64,000 nt of DNA from Ligula intestinalis. Taxonomy: Eukaryota; Platyhelminthes; Cestoda; Diphyllobothriidea; Diphyllobothriidae. The notes beneath the pieces are model-generated. The model made no database searches. It worked only from the letters and a program-made list of their open reading frames with translations, and was not told where the DNA came from. Below, one piece after another: positions 1 through 9,149 of this stretch (positions are counted from its first letter, which is position 1; every line of letters begins with the position of its first letter). The DNA is taken from NCBI GenBank assembly GCA_036362985.1, contig JAYGXS010000001.1, positions 22,366,585 to 22,430,584 on the forward strand, read 5' to 3'. The translations under genes and the position numbers were made by a program.

Positions 1-365
1 AATGTTTAGTGAAGGTTAGCCTCTACCGTTTTATGATTTGTCCCACGACGAGGAGCGTTTCTATGGTATCAGCAGCAGTACGGACCTCCCATGAGGGGCA
101 GTTTTCTCGTTCTAAAAAATTTCCGCAAATCCTATTCAACCTTCTATTTTTCCCGAAAAATCCCAAGGAATTATTTTCAACAGTCTGCTATTTTTGCTTT
201 TTTTCCACCCTACTGACTGGTTTTAAATAACATAAATAACAAGCTGAGGAAATATTTCCGAAGTAACAACTGCACAATTTTGCATTTTCGTTGTGAGATT
301 TTGTGTGAGTATTTCGTTTCGTTTAGCTGGACAGATCTGCCACACTCGTTTGTAAAAGGCCAATT
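1..365. other. no gene recognised
   Basis: AT-rich flank. A 73-codon open frame on the plus strand has no recognisable domain and contains a low-complexity Phe/Pro/Ser stretch. Nothing here is supported as a gene. Confidence 0.5.
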
Positions 366-530
366 CAAAGGACAATTAGGTTAACCAATAGACAACGGAA
401 AAGTGGGTTCTAGGAGAGGATGCGATCGGCAGAAGAAGAGGTATCTTCAAAGGCCAATTAGGTTAAATAATAGACAACGGAAAAGTGAGCTCTAGGAGAG
501 GATGTGATCGGCAGAAGAAGAGGTATCTTC
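366..530. repeat. 82-bp tandem duplication, two copies
   Basis: Two adjacent copies (366-447 and 448-530) share the run through AGACAACGGAAAAGTG, then CTAGGAGAGGATG and a purine-rich end (GCAGAAGAAGAGGTATCTTC). They differ by only a few substitutions, so the duplication is fairly recent. No coding sense is apparent. Confidence 0.85.
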
Positions 531-1027
531 ATCCGAATTTGAGGATTCTGAATATAAACTGACATTTTGAGCGTCAATTTTGAGGAGGTACACTATGCGC
601 CCAAAAGTAAGGTGAGGCGGGGACGGTGCTTGGCGCGTAAATTAGATTATAGTGAGAGCGGATTTGCGCAGCGTCTAACGCACTATCAATTACATCCTTA
701 TATGCACACGGTGTCATTACGAGGTTAAAAATACTGGAGGCAAGAGAGGGCATAGGTGGCTGGCGCGCTCGGAGGCGCCCCTAAGCGCGCTGCAAACCTG
801 GCTGGGATCCCACGTAGTGGCAGTATCATAAGGGCTACATTTCAGCTTGACTGAAAGTCTGCCACTCAACCACTTAGCCAATCAGCACAGACACACATAC
901 ACACACTGAGCTGATTGCACCGCCCGAGTTATCCCATCAGTTGGCAACCTTTCAAGACACTGCTTTCAGCGCACCGCGCTAGCTTCAACCGAGCCAGCTT
1001 GTCTGTAGTGTGTGAAAGCGTTGATCC
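531..1027. other. GC-moderate stretch, no gene recognised
   Basis: Contains a short CA-rich run near 890-907 and GC-rich pieces such as GGCTGGCGCGCTCGGAGGCG. It lies immediately 5' of the PLE endonuclease relic in the same orientation and may include more degraded PLE sequence, but no PLE motif could be read here. Confidence 0.4.
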
Positions 1028-1312
1028 GTGGACACGTCGCTGCGCGCAAGCCTATGTCGAATAAAGACCCCCTACCCGCAGAACAATCAAAGTAACGTAT
1101 TTTACCCCATACCGCGCGCCGGTTGCTCTTGCGTTTATATTGGCCAAACAGGCCGAAGTGTTAGGACTCGCATCAAGGAACATAAATAAGGCGTTCGAAA
1201 ATTCGTGTTGGCAAACGATCGTTTTCGGTCATTCATCGTCAGGCCAGTACATGACATGGGGAATAAAATTGGTCAATTGATTACAGCGATTATATAATCG
1301 TCAGGTTAGGGA
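1028..1312 (+). pseudogene. Penelope-like element GIY-YIG endonuclease relic
   Basis: Reading from about 1028, the plus strand encodes a peptide ending in CSCVYIGQTGRSVRTRIKEHK, then a TAA at 1187-1189. VYIGQTGR followed by R.KEHK is the GIY-YIG endonuclease core typical of the C-terminal domain of Penelope-like retroelements. The upstream QSNVFYPIP matches the usual QSNVVY.IP lead-in. After the stop, another frame continues with an HSSSGQ...WG...REG pattern like the domain's C-terminal half. The copy therefore carries a nonsense or frameshift lesion. No reverse transcriptase precedes it on this strand; the RT relic nearby lies on the opposite strand, so these are pieces of two insertions or a rearranged one. 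Confidence 0.8.
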
Positions 1313-1519
1313 AGGGGGGAGGGGGAGGAAAAGGATGAGAGTAATTAAGCAGCTGAGATTTCCCTCATCTCCTGAACGCGGGCGCCTGCGCAGGTAGGAC
1401 GCTGGTTGCCATGCCCAGATGAGACAGGGGGGATGTTCTCGCGGTCAGCGGGTTGAGTTCTGCATGCCAGCTGCGCAGCTTGCACCTGACTATTCTCCAT
1501 AGCTTCGTCTTCTTTGGCT

Positions 1520-2165
1520 TCAATAGGTGTTGGATTTCCACGAGCAGTCGGCCAAGGGAGGCCGATGGCTTGGATCAGCATCCTTTGATAGCATAGAGTG
1601 GGTTTTGCTAGCCGGATTGCCACTGCTTCTGCTGTGGCTAACACCCGTTTGCGTAGGCCTTTGGAGTAGTGGGTTGGCGTGCGGTATATGACCCGAAAGG
1701 CTTCTCTCACGTAGGTATTCCATTGTTTCAACTACCGGGACTTTGGTGAACAGTGAGGAGACATCTAATGACAGCATCATCCTTTCGTCAATATAAGTAT
1801 CCTTGACAGCCTCCACAAATTCAAACGTGTCTTTCAGGCTTCTTGGGTACAAGCGGCTCTGAAGTGGTTTTAACTTTTTGGCAAGCCATTTTGCCACGGC
1901 GTGGTATGGTGAGTTTCTCGTGTCCAAGATAGGACAGAGTGGCACACCTTGTTTATGGATTTTCGGGAGGCTATACATTCTTGGTATTGTAGTACCAACC
2001 GACCTTAGTTCCTTCAGCTCCTTGTCTGATAAAAGTCCTTCTTTGTGCAGCTTTTTTAGGCACTTTGTCAATTATCCGTTCGCCAACGGGACCCTATATC
2101 ACTCGTATTTGCACATTGCCTTGAGTGTGATCACCGATTCAATTGGGATGGCCCCGAGGTGATCA
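1520..2165 (-). pseudogene. Penelope-like element reverse transcriptase relic
   Basis: The 183-codon minus-strand frame (2071 to 1520) contains RMYSLPKIHKQGVPLCPI, then NSPYHAVAKWLAKKLKPL and LSLDVSSLFTKVPVVETMEYL. These match, in order, the early RT motifs of Penelope-like elements (YGLPKIHK.G.PLRPI; SPT..LAK.L...L; S.DV.SLFTNVP). Weak homology continues 5' to about 2165 across a TAA just before codon 1. After VETMEYLRER the family similarity is lost, and an overlapping frame (1345-1731) takes over, so the catalytic YxDD region is missing. This is a broken fragment of a retroelement polymerase and not a host gene. Confidence 0.82.
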
Positions 2166-2600
2166 CCATGGCTAATACGAGGCAAGTGAGAGGATTCATC
2201 GAAGCTTGGCACTCAAGCCCGGCAGGTATTAACAGACACATAGAACTTGTTCACACTATTGACTAACCTGCGCCCAGCCTGAAACAACAGCAGGCTGTCC
2301 GTGTTCGGACAAGTAGAATTTCACTGACTCGGAAACCCCCCCCCCCGTCCCCGAACACGTGGCGCACGATCCCGGCGTTAACACCTCCCTCCCCTCACCA
2401 GCACAACCCAGCGCCGCCAAAGTCACATCACCGTAACCCTCCCGCCCAATCCCAGCCCGTTCATTGTAGCATCTGCCCCAAAACCCTCTAGTGCGACATT
2501 CCGAGCCCTCATTTCTCATTTCGCCTAACGACGAAAAAGTGATAACTGTTCGAAAATTCACGAGTCCAATTCGATTTTCTGAAGGTCTTCTTTCTTTTGA
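2166..2600. other. C-rich intergenic stretch, no gene recognised
   Basis: Contains a short poly-C run near 2337-2346 and C-rich text to about 2480. The overlapping open frames on both strands have biased composition and no recognisable motif. Confidence 0.45.
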
Positions 2601-2850
2601 TGATATGATCTCGGAATGCAACTTACTTCACCTCGCTCTCTATTCGCATTCTCGGGCCCCAGCCATTGTCCGAGTCGGTCTGTTGAGCGGCGACGTAGAA
2701 CCCAACATCCACAACAATTACACAAGGCTGTTGTAATGATTGCAGTTTTTGTAGAATGCAGTTGCAATGCCAGCCATATTTCCCCACATTTATCGCACGC
2801 TGGTGCACCAATTGTTTGATCTCCTACCTGCGACTGCCTCTTATGATGAG
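2601..2850 (+). pseudogene. possible retroelement ORF relic with 2A-like peptide
   Basis: In the plus frame beginning at 2491, codons at 2677-2706 read GLLSGDVEPN. This resembles the core of 2A-like ribosome-skipping peptides (LL.SGDVE.NPGP) found near the N terminus of some non-LTR retrotransposon proteins. The decisive NPGP is absent: the N is followed by IHN, and the frame stops at 2734-2736. It is at best a decayed relic. No zinc finger, RT or endonuclease motif was readable around it. Confidence 0.3.
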
Positions 2851-3169
2851 GCCGAGTGGAAAACATCCGAAATATCCAGCGAATACAGTTTTTTTACTTG
2901 ATTAACTTCACACAGTTCTTTCCGATTCTCTGTTGAGTGCAGCGGCTGTGGTAGCATTTAGTTTAGCTTCTGGAGGATTACTGTGGCCTGCTGATCCACT
3001 AGTTCTCAAAACACCCTGTAGACTGAATAGCAGACAGATGGAGAAGCGCCGATTTATGCCGCCTTCGGGAGGTACTTTCGACTGCGACATGAAATTCTTT
3101 TTGAAAATACCGGTTGCCATCTGGCGAAATCCTCATCAGCAAACTCGCTGCCCCTACCAGTTGAAGCAG
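2851..3169. other. no gene recognised
   Basis: Short overlapping open frames on both strands, no domain, no repeat noted. The base composition rises in GC toward the island that follows. Confidence 0.4.
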
Positions 3170-3816
3170 CATTACACGAGATGAAACTGTTCAGCTACGC
3201 GCACCCACCAGCTCTCACCACCACCCCGCGTCCAGACACAGGCTCTAACATTTGCCGCCGGCTCAATGTGGGATTAAATGTGGCAGCTTACGTTGACCGC
3301 GCAGCGCATGGAATCAAAGTTGATTCCTCCTCCACTTGTCGTGTGCGCCCCCAGGTACAGCATTCGCGCATTCGCTTTATCCACCCACTTACCCTGGGCA
3401 GGCAAGTGGCGCCAACACGGGCATCTCCGTTGGTCCACTGCTGGGCACGGCGGCTCCAAGGGACGATGCGGACGCCTGGGCTTTCACTCTTCTGGCCTGG
3501 ATGGCAAAATACCATCCCCTACCCCAACCCAACGGCTCAATTCTTCCCCCCTCCCTCCCTCCCTCCCTCCCTCCCTCCCTCCCTTCCACCATCGATGCTG
3601 ATTGCCGCCACAGGAGGCGCGCACACACATGACGCGCCGTGACTGCGGCAAACACAACCGCAGCCGGACTTCAGGCGGCCGCGGCCGCCGCCTCTGGACG
3701 CATTTGCCTGAGCTCTCGGCTCCCATTTAGATCTGAGTGCGAGGAGCAGTGAAGTGCCTGTTCTTCCCAAGTTCGTCCCCGTGCCCCACGCCCCAGCTCA
3801 CGCAGGAGTGGCCAGG

Positions 3817-3850
<34 letters not shown>
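3170..3850. repeat. GC-rich island with (CCCT)n and poly-G tract
   Basis: GC-rich sequence containing a CCCT/CCTC tetranucleotide array at about 3546-3584, a NotI-like GCGGCCGCGGCCGCCGCC run near 3677-3694, and a poly-G tract (about 3815-3849, broken by one A). The many overlapping open frames on both strands come from the absence of AT-rich stops and are not genes. It could be a promoter or 5' UTR, but no transcript can be defined. The poly-G run is a possible G-quadruplex and a likely sequencing-error site. Confidence 0.7.
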
Positions 3851-3851
<1 letters not shown>

Positions 3852-5302
3852 AGAGCTTACTTGCTGACTTTGTTTCCTAAACGGGGAGGCCGTAAACGCC
3901 CGCAGTTGCCCTCCACCCCCACCACCACCTCCTCCTCCTGAGTGAAGTCATTCATTATTCCTGAATAGACGGGTTCCTTATCGTCCACTTTAGCAAGCAC
4001 TCCGGCTGAAGTGAGTCTAACAGAGGGTGGGCGGAACTCACTGCTACAACAGGGCAAATCCCCATGATTAAAAGAATACAATTAAGTAGTCCGCTGTTGA
4101 AACTATTCAGTTCAATCTGCTTGGCCAGTCTCCGTGGGATGACCTACAGAAACATTATTCTGTTTTTCAGCCTTGTTTTCGAGTCAAAACAGGGCGAATT
4201 CACGGGCTTTAGGCATCAGAGAGACAAGTTGTTGATTTCGTTTTTATGCTAATTAGGCAGCTTAATTCTAGCAGAGTTTAAAGTCTGCCAGGAACCTGCT
4301 AAAGCATAGAACGTTAAAATTTGTATAAAGTTATTGAAGTTAGAACAAGATTTGCCAGACTAGGTTAGCGTTCGTCGCGAAATTAGAGTGGAATATTAAC
4401 AAATGTAGTTGAATGACACGTCCCTTCTCACGTTTACCAATTCGATGAGAAGCCATACTTGACCAGCGCTGCACAGTACACCTTATGCGACTAGGGATCA
4501 TATGCAAAACTTAAAAGGCCGTTTTGATTTCTGTTTTTCCTTAGCATCGGCGCTTGCAACCAAAGCAACTATTATGGCGGAGATGCTTTTGGACCAGTTG
4601 ACGTAAGCTGTGTTCTTCGTGTTGTTACAACTTCACAGGTAGGGATATAATTAAGCAACCTCTCTGTCACTCTACGTTGACTACCATTTCAAAGGCGAAA
4701 AGTGTGCGGAAATACAAATGCTGATCTTTCAATGCCGGTCTTGCTAGTACTCACTCATTTTTGTTCATCCGAAGACGACCGGATAACGAGGCCGTGGCGG
4801 TCGCGGTTTGACGGTTTGCACTACCCAGGGTTGGGTTGCATGCGTAAATAATGGAGGTATTCTTGCACGGAATAGACTACAGGACAAGCTATTCCTTTGG
4901 GGCTCAACCTAGAGTTCTCGCAGACAGCCGAACTCAAAAAGACAACACTTGGATCATGGCTTGGTGCTGGAGCCTTGAACTTAAATGCTGTAGGAGAGAA
5001 CAGCTGGGAGACTAGGTTCTCCGAAGCTGGCGTTGGATATTATTAATAGACGAGAGCTAGTCTGTCAGAAATGTTCTTTCTGGTCTCTACCGCCTTTGAA
5101 GATACCCCTTCCTATATGATTACTGGCCCTAATGCGATTGCCAACGATGACTTTAGATTGAGTGAACGGGACAAACATATCCTGTGACATGATCGATAAA
5201 GGTTTTTCAGTGTATGTATATGCAAACATCCTAATTCTGAGTTCGATTACGCCTTGGTTTGCTATCAGGTATGTTCCGACCTAATACTTTCAGTTGACCC
5301 AA
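3851..5302. other. no gene recognised
   Basis: Ordinary AT-moderate DNA. Short open frames only (under 90 codons), with no domain, no tRNA and no inverted repeat noted. Confidence 0.5.
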
Positions 5303-5400
5303 TTGTGGAAAACTCGCGGCCTCTGTGAGAGTCGAACCCACACAACAGGGAAGGCCAACGTTCTATTATTGAGCTACGAGGATCGCCATGAGCCGTGAAT
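5303..5400 (-). repeat. tRNA-like SINE, left arm of an inverted pair
   Basis: On the minus strand the sequence carries an A-box-like CGTAGCTCAATAATAGAAC and a B-box-like GGGTTCGACTC, followed by a conserved tail GAGGCCGCGAGTTTTCCACA. This is the internal RNA polymerase III promoter arrangement of tRNA-derived SINEs. An inverted copy lies at 5513-5622 and a third, diverged copy at 39895-40000. A functional tRNA is unlikely, since no paired acceptor stem was seen. Confidence 0.7.
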
Positions 5401-5512
5401 TCAATCACACTTGGGTCGATTTCCTCGCGCAACCTCGTGATCGTATGGAATCCACCGTTGTGGATGCAGCAAGCTGACAACCCAAGCAGGATTTCCTGAG
5501 CAATGTGGTTAC

Positions 5513-5622
5513 ATTCGCGGCTCACGGCGAGCCTCGTAGTTCAATAACAGGGCGCCGGCTGCGCTCAAGCCTTCCCTGCTGTGTGGGTTCGACTCATACC
5601 GAGGCCGCGAGTTTTCCACAAC
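5513..5622 (+). repeat. tRNA-like SINE, right arm of an inverted pair
   Basis: Plus-strand copy of the same family: CTCGTAGTTCAATAACAG as A box, GTGGGTTCGACTC as B box and GCGAGTTTTCCACAACT as tail. Together with 5303-5400 it forms an inverted repeat with arms of about 100 bp and a 112-bp spacer. The two copies differ at several positions and by a small insertion near 5551-5570. Confidence 0.7.
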
Positions 5623-7536
5623 TAATCTACTAAACCGCCTAATAACTAAAAATTTTACCTTCCCAAAAGACTGTTCGGTCTAATTTGATGCGTATGTAGC
5701 TTTTTTGAAAAACCAAACGATGAATCGCATTCAATGCACACGCAGGCTTTTTGTTGCTTATATCCGCGGACGTTTATCCACTGGGTTAAAAACTACGCGC
5801 TGTCGTTCAGGGCAGTCGCCGTGTATGCGTTGACTTGGGCGTTGGATGGTACTAATGGCGGCAGGATTTTCTCCTCAAAAAGCTGTTATTTAAGTGAGGG
5901 AACTGAAATTAACAAACCATGAACAGTCATCGGAAGTGTTTCATGGATGACTGACTCAGGGCCTGTCATGTTAACATGCGTATTGAGAGGGAAATGCGAT
6001 TAGGCGGTACACGCGTCCAGTAAGTTGGCTAAAAAACCATCCTTCGTTAAACTTCCAGGAAAATTACTACGCAACACTATCATGCCCCAACTAGCATCGA
6101 TATTTTTTTCGGATTAATGCTTGAAAGAAAGGCCACAAAGATGAAGACAAATCTGCATAGCCACATCTGCCATTTGTTTGTCATCATTCAGCCGCCGTCA
6201 GGCCAGAATTTCAGAATCCATACTCCATAGCATGTTCGTTGTTCAATAGGCTGAATGTCTGCATAGGCATTTGGACTCGTACGCGATCCGATCCACAATT
6301 TATTTTATGTATTTCAGGATCTACCGAATATAAATGAGTCATCAGACCGCTTAAGCAGTCCATATGAGGTGTAACTACTGATGAGAAAACACCAGAGTGA
6401 TCCAAGCTCCCAAATGAGCCCGCGCTTTGGTCCCAATAATAGTGCTGCTCTATAAATATTTCATAGGTAACGTATTTAATGAAGCATTAGTTGAAATTCC
6501 GAACTATAATTCCAGTTCAAGAGTAACTTAGAGTACTACGCAGCACAATCCCAAAGTATTTCGGTGACTGGTGGATGTCAATTTTTTACTGCATGCTTTT
6601 TTTGGCTGCAGCAAATATCAAATTTGACAAGATTGACTGTTTGAACAGTATCACTTTTTTCATCGATTCTCTAGTTACTTATAAATCCAAATTTAGATCA
6701 TAGGAAACATACAAAATATCAGCTTTTTAAATTCACTGTAAAGTATATCAAGTCATGTTCTTTAAATTTTCTTTACGAACCACCCTAGATTTTGCAGTAA
6801 AGCGTTTTTTGTACAAAGTTAAAGGCCTGTTACATTAGCTGGGAAGTCGCGCTTCTAAAGTGTAAAAAGTGAACCATATCTATTGGAAATATTTATTAGG
6901 CCCTTATATAGGGGTCTCTTAATAATGTGCAACTTTTCTTAAATGGAAAGCGCTCAGTTGATAGAAAGGACACACGCAGATCGGATTCCAAACTATTCTG
7001 GAGTTTAAACCAATAAAGCGAAAATACGGGTCCCGGAAGCAATCAGGAATAAGCAAACGATCTCGAAGGCCATTGGCCGTCTTCTCGCACCACTTAGAGT
7101 TAGCGTCCCACAAAGGCTACACGCAAGCATACGGTGCCAGATAGGAAAACGAAAAAAAATGCACTACCACGGCAAGGAAAATCTGATGTAGTCTCTAGGA
7201 TCTGGTGCATTTCGCGATCTCCATATCTTTGAGTTTTACTCAATTATAAACGGGCAGTTTGCGTGGTTCTCTCTCCCTCCCGCTGTTGTCCGAGTACGCC
7301 GCTGAATCGCAGGAAGTTAAAGAATTCTCGTTAAGAAAAGTTAGCCTACACACTTCCGCCAGCACTGCGTCTGAATGGAGTTAGTGAGTAGTTAGTTGAT
7401 AAACTCTCGCAGATCGGGTTAGAGAACTCATTTGTCCCGTTGTGCTTTAGGATCCATCGTCTAGCCCTGTCAGCAGACACAGAGTGGCTAGTAGATAAAC
7501 AAATTGAGGCAAAGGTTCGCATCCCAGGTATGTGAA
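5623..7536. other. no gene recognised
   Basis: AT-rich intergenic or intronic DNA. All open frames are under 70 codons and lack recognisable domains. Confidence 0.5.
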
Positions 7537-8125
7537 TAGATTGAGAAGAAGCAGGTTCGATAACTGGAATCGGAGTTTAATTTTTCTGAGCTTTCGAACT
7601 CTTGCGGGAGTCCATCGTCAGAGATAAAATCGTCAAAAAAAGCAGGCAATATATATAGGGGGAAGGGGGGCCATGTAACCGTCAACGAAGGCAGTCAAAA
7701 TTAACAGGGGTAGAGGGGGTGGGTGTTAATTAACTGCCAAAGAAAGTAAGCAAAATGTTTACAGGGGAAAGGGGCCAATCAACCATTAAAGAAAGCCACC
7801 AACCTATAAAGGGGAGGGGGTAATTAACTGTTAACGAGGGAAAGCAAAATGTGTAGGGGGAGGGATCAATTATCCGTCATAGGGGCGGGGGGAGGAAGGT
7901 AGCAGGGAGGGAAGGAGGGACAGGACCACCAGTGCCATGAGTCCGGAGATACCTGCGCAGGGCAACATATGAAGGCGCCAGCTCGATGCATCAGTTAACT
8001 GAGTTGTCATCCGACGCCCGGGCTTCAATCAGCTCTCGGCCCGTCTTGCTGCTTGCGTGGGCAATTATCTTCGCAGCTGCGAAGTTGAACTCGTCACCCG
8101 TTCCATAGGTGTGGGCGGCCACTTG
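7537..8125 (-). mobile_element. Penelope-like element 3' end, inverted partial copy
   Basis: This 589-bp segment is a diverged reverse complement of 8397-8979. Read on the minus strand it encodes the end of the GIY-YIG domain (QVAAHTYGTGDEFN, then AAAKIIAHASSKTGRELIEA), a stop, a GC-rich spacer, the 48-bp tandem units and the hammerhead-like motif. The inner breakpoint lies inside the endonuclease coding region, so only the 3' end was copied. Head-to-head arms separated by 271 bp of single-copy PLE sequence resemble the inverted or pseudo-LTR arrangements known for Penelope elements, though a later rearrangement is also possible. Confidence 0.8.
7575..7630 (-). ncRNA. hammerhead-ribozyme-like motif in PLE tail (intact core)
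   Basis: Minus strand: CTGACGA (7621-7615), then a 6-bp stem GGACTC/GAGTTC with CCGCAA loop, then GAAA (7595-7592) and GCTC. This matches the hammerhead core C-U-G-A-N-G-A / stem II / G-A-A-A, with a palindromic AGCU stem III and a C at the cleavage position. Stem I can pair TCT before the core with AGA after it. One extra U sits between A9 and stem II, a departure from the consensus. Hammerhead motifs are known from Penelope-like elements, which supports the reading; activity is untested. Confidence 0.5.
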
Positions 8126-8129
8126 GCAT

Positions 8130-8654
8130 GCGCTGCCATATATCAAGGACGTGTCAGAAGCGACCGAGCGTATTGCCGCAGGACTAAGCGTTGGAATTGC
8201 GCATCGTCCCAAGGCTACAATGCGCAGCCGGGTCATGAGGATCAAAGATCGGCAAAATCCCAGTGAGCAGTCGGTTGTGGTTTATCGCATACCGTGTCTA
8301 AACTGTCCTGTAAACTACACGGGACAAACTGGACGCATGCTAAGTTTGCGCATACAGGAACACAAGGCGGCTGTCCGACGGGGTGATGACTCTTCGCAAG
8401 TGGCCGCCCACACCTACGGAGCGGGTCACGAGTTCAACGTCGCAGCAGCGAAGATAATTGCCCACGCAAGCAGCAAGACGGGCCGAGAGCTAATTGAAGC
8501 CTGGGCGTCGGATGACAACTCAGTTAACCGATGCATTGAGCTGGTGCCTTCATATGTTGCCCTGCGCGGGTATCTCCGGACTCATGGCACTGGTGGTCCT
8601 GCCCCTCCTTCCCTCCCTGCTACCTTCCCTCCCGCCCCTGTGACGGATAATTGA
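8130..8654 (+). pseudogene. Penelope-like element C-terminal GIY-YIG endonuclease domain, 5' truncated
   Basis: About 175 codons of uninterrupted frame (ATG at 8109 is likely fortuitous; recognisable homology begins at LPYIKDVSEATERIA). The order is: linker with PYIK..SE, KD..NPSEQSVVVYRIPC, the nuclease core CPVNYTGQTGRMLSLRIQEHK, then AAVRRGD...AAHTYGAGHEFN and RELIEA. The YTG...R...EHK pattern is the GIY-YIG fold used by Penelope-like elements for target cleavage. No RT precedes it, so this is a 5'-truncated insertion typical of target-primed reverse transcription. The frame is open to the stop at 8652-8654, which suggests fairly recent insertion. The C-terminal Pro-rich end (PAPPSLPATFPPAP) follows a C-rich spacer. 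Confidence 0.85.
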
Positions 8655-8895
8655 TCCCTCCCCCTACACATTTTGCTTTCCCTCGTTAACAGTTAATTAC
8701 CCCCTCCCCTTTATAGGTTGGTTGCTTTCTTTGATGGTTGATTGGCCCCTTTCTCCTGTAAACATTTTGCTTGCCTTTTTCGACAGTTCATTAACCCCCA
8801 CCCCTATCCCTGTTTATTTTGACTGTTTTCGTTGACGGTTAATTGGCCCCCTTCCCCCTATATATGTTGTCTGGTTTCGTTGATGGTTTTATCTC
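8642..8895 (+). repeat. 48-bp minisatellite in the PLE 3' tail
   Basis: Five degenerate units plus a partial sixth start at about 8642, 8688, 8733, 8782, 8833 and 8882 (spacing 45-51 bp). Each has the pattern GACGGTTAATTG, a C-rich CCCCTCCCCCTAT and a T-rich end TTTTGCTTGCTTTCGTT. The inverted copy of the tail (about 7625-7880) carries the same units. It lies downstream of the endonuclease stop and is part of the element's 3' untranslated region. Confidence 0.8.
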
Positions 8896-8937
8896 TGACG
8901 ATGGACTCCCGCAAGAGTTCGTAAGCTCAGAAAAATA
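8886..8937 (+). ncRNA. hammerhead-like motif in PLE tail (core mutated)
   Basis: The right-arm copy has the same CTGACGA (8895-8901) and stem II, but the GAAA element reads GTAA, which would be expected to abolish catalysis. Flanks that could form stem I are conserved. Confidence 0.4.
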
Positions 8938-8997
8938 AAATTCCGATTCCAGTGATCGAACCTGCTTCGTCTCAATCTAGTAGATGAACATTGCCGG

Positions 8998-9140
8998 CAA
9001 GTATGTGGGAGGATGGAATGGCCACTTCTCGCCCATTAGCCGTCATCAGTCAGTCATTCCCAACTCCTCGTGATGCACCAAGCGAGGCTCGAACCCGCAT
9101 CCTATTGATCAGACGTCCAGCGTTCTAGACCTTGAGCCTG
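8998..9140 (-). repeat. tRNA-derived SINE
   Basis: On the minus strand: AACGCTGGACGTCTGATC, B box GGGTTCGAGCC, then a conserved body GAGGAGTTGGGAATGACTG, CTGATGACGGCTAATGG and GGCCATTCC. The same body appears at 28525-28660, 36053-36200, 36355-36520, 36768-36905 and 61785-62060, defining a second SINE family that ends in CCAGT.TCCCTTGTCTTTG. Confidence 0.75.
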
Positions 9141-9149
9141 TAGTTGCAT

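Noticed and set aside
1345..1731. Overlapping 128-codon minus frame after the PLE RT relic
   Set aside because: No RT motif beyond the overlap; more likely rearranged or non-coding sequence than a continued PLE protein.
3181..3770. Seven overlapping frames of 60-153 codons
   Set aside because: Composition effect of the GC-rich (CCCT)n island; no motif in any phase.
5303..5622. Functional tRNA genes
   Set aside because: A- and B-box-like motifs are present, but no acceptor-stem pairing was found, and copies share a non-tRNA tail, so they are SINEs.
8642..8895. CRISPR-like spaced repeats
   Set aside because: The repeats are degenerate, head-to-tail with no unique spacers, and lie in a eukaryotic retroelement tail.
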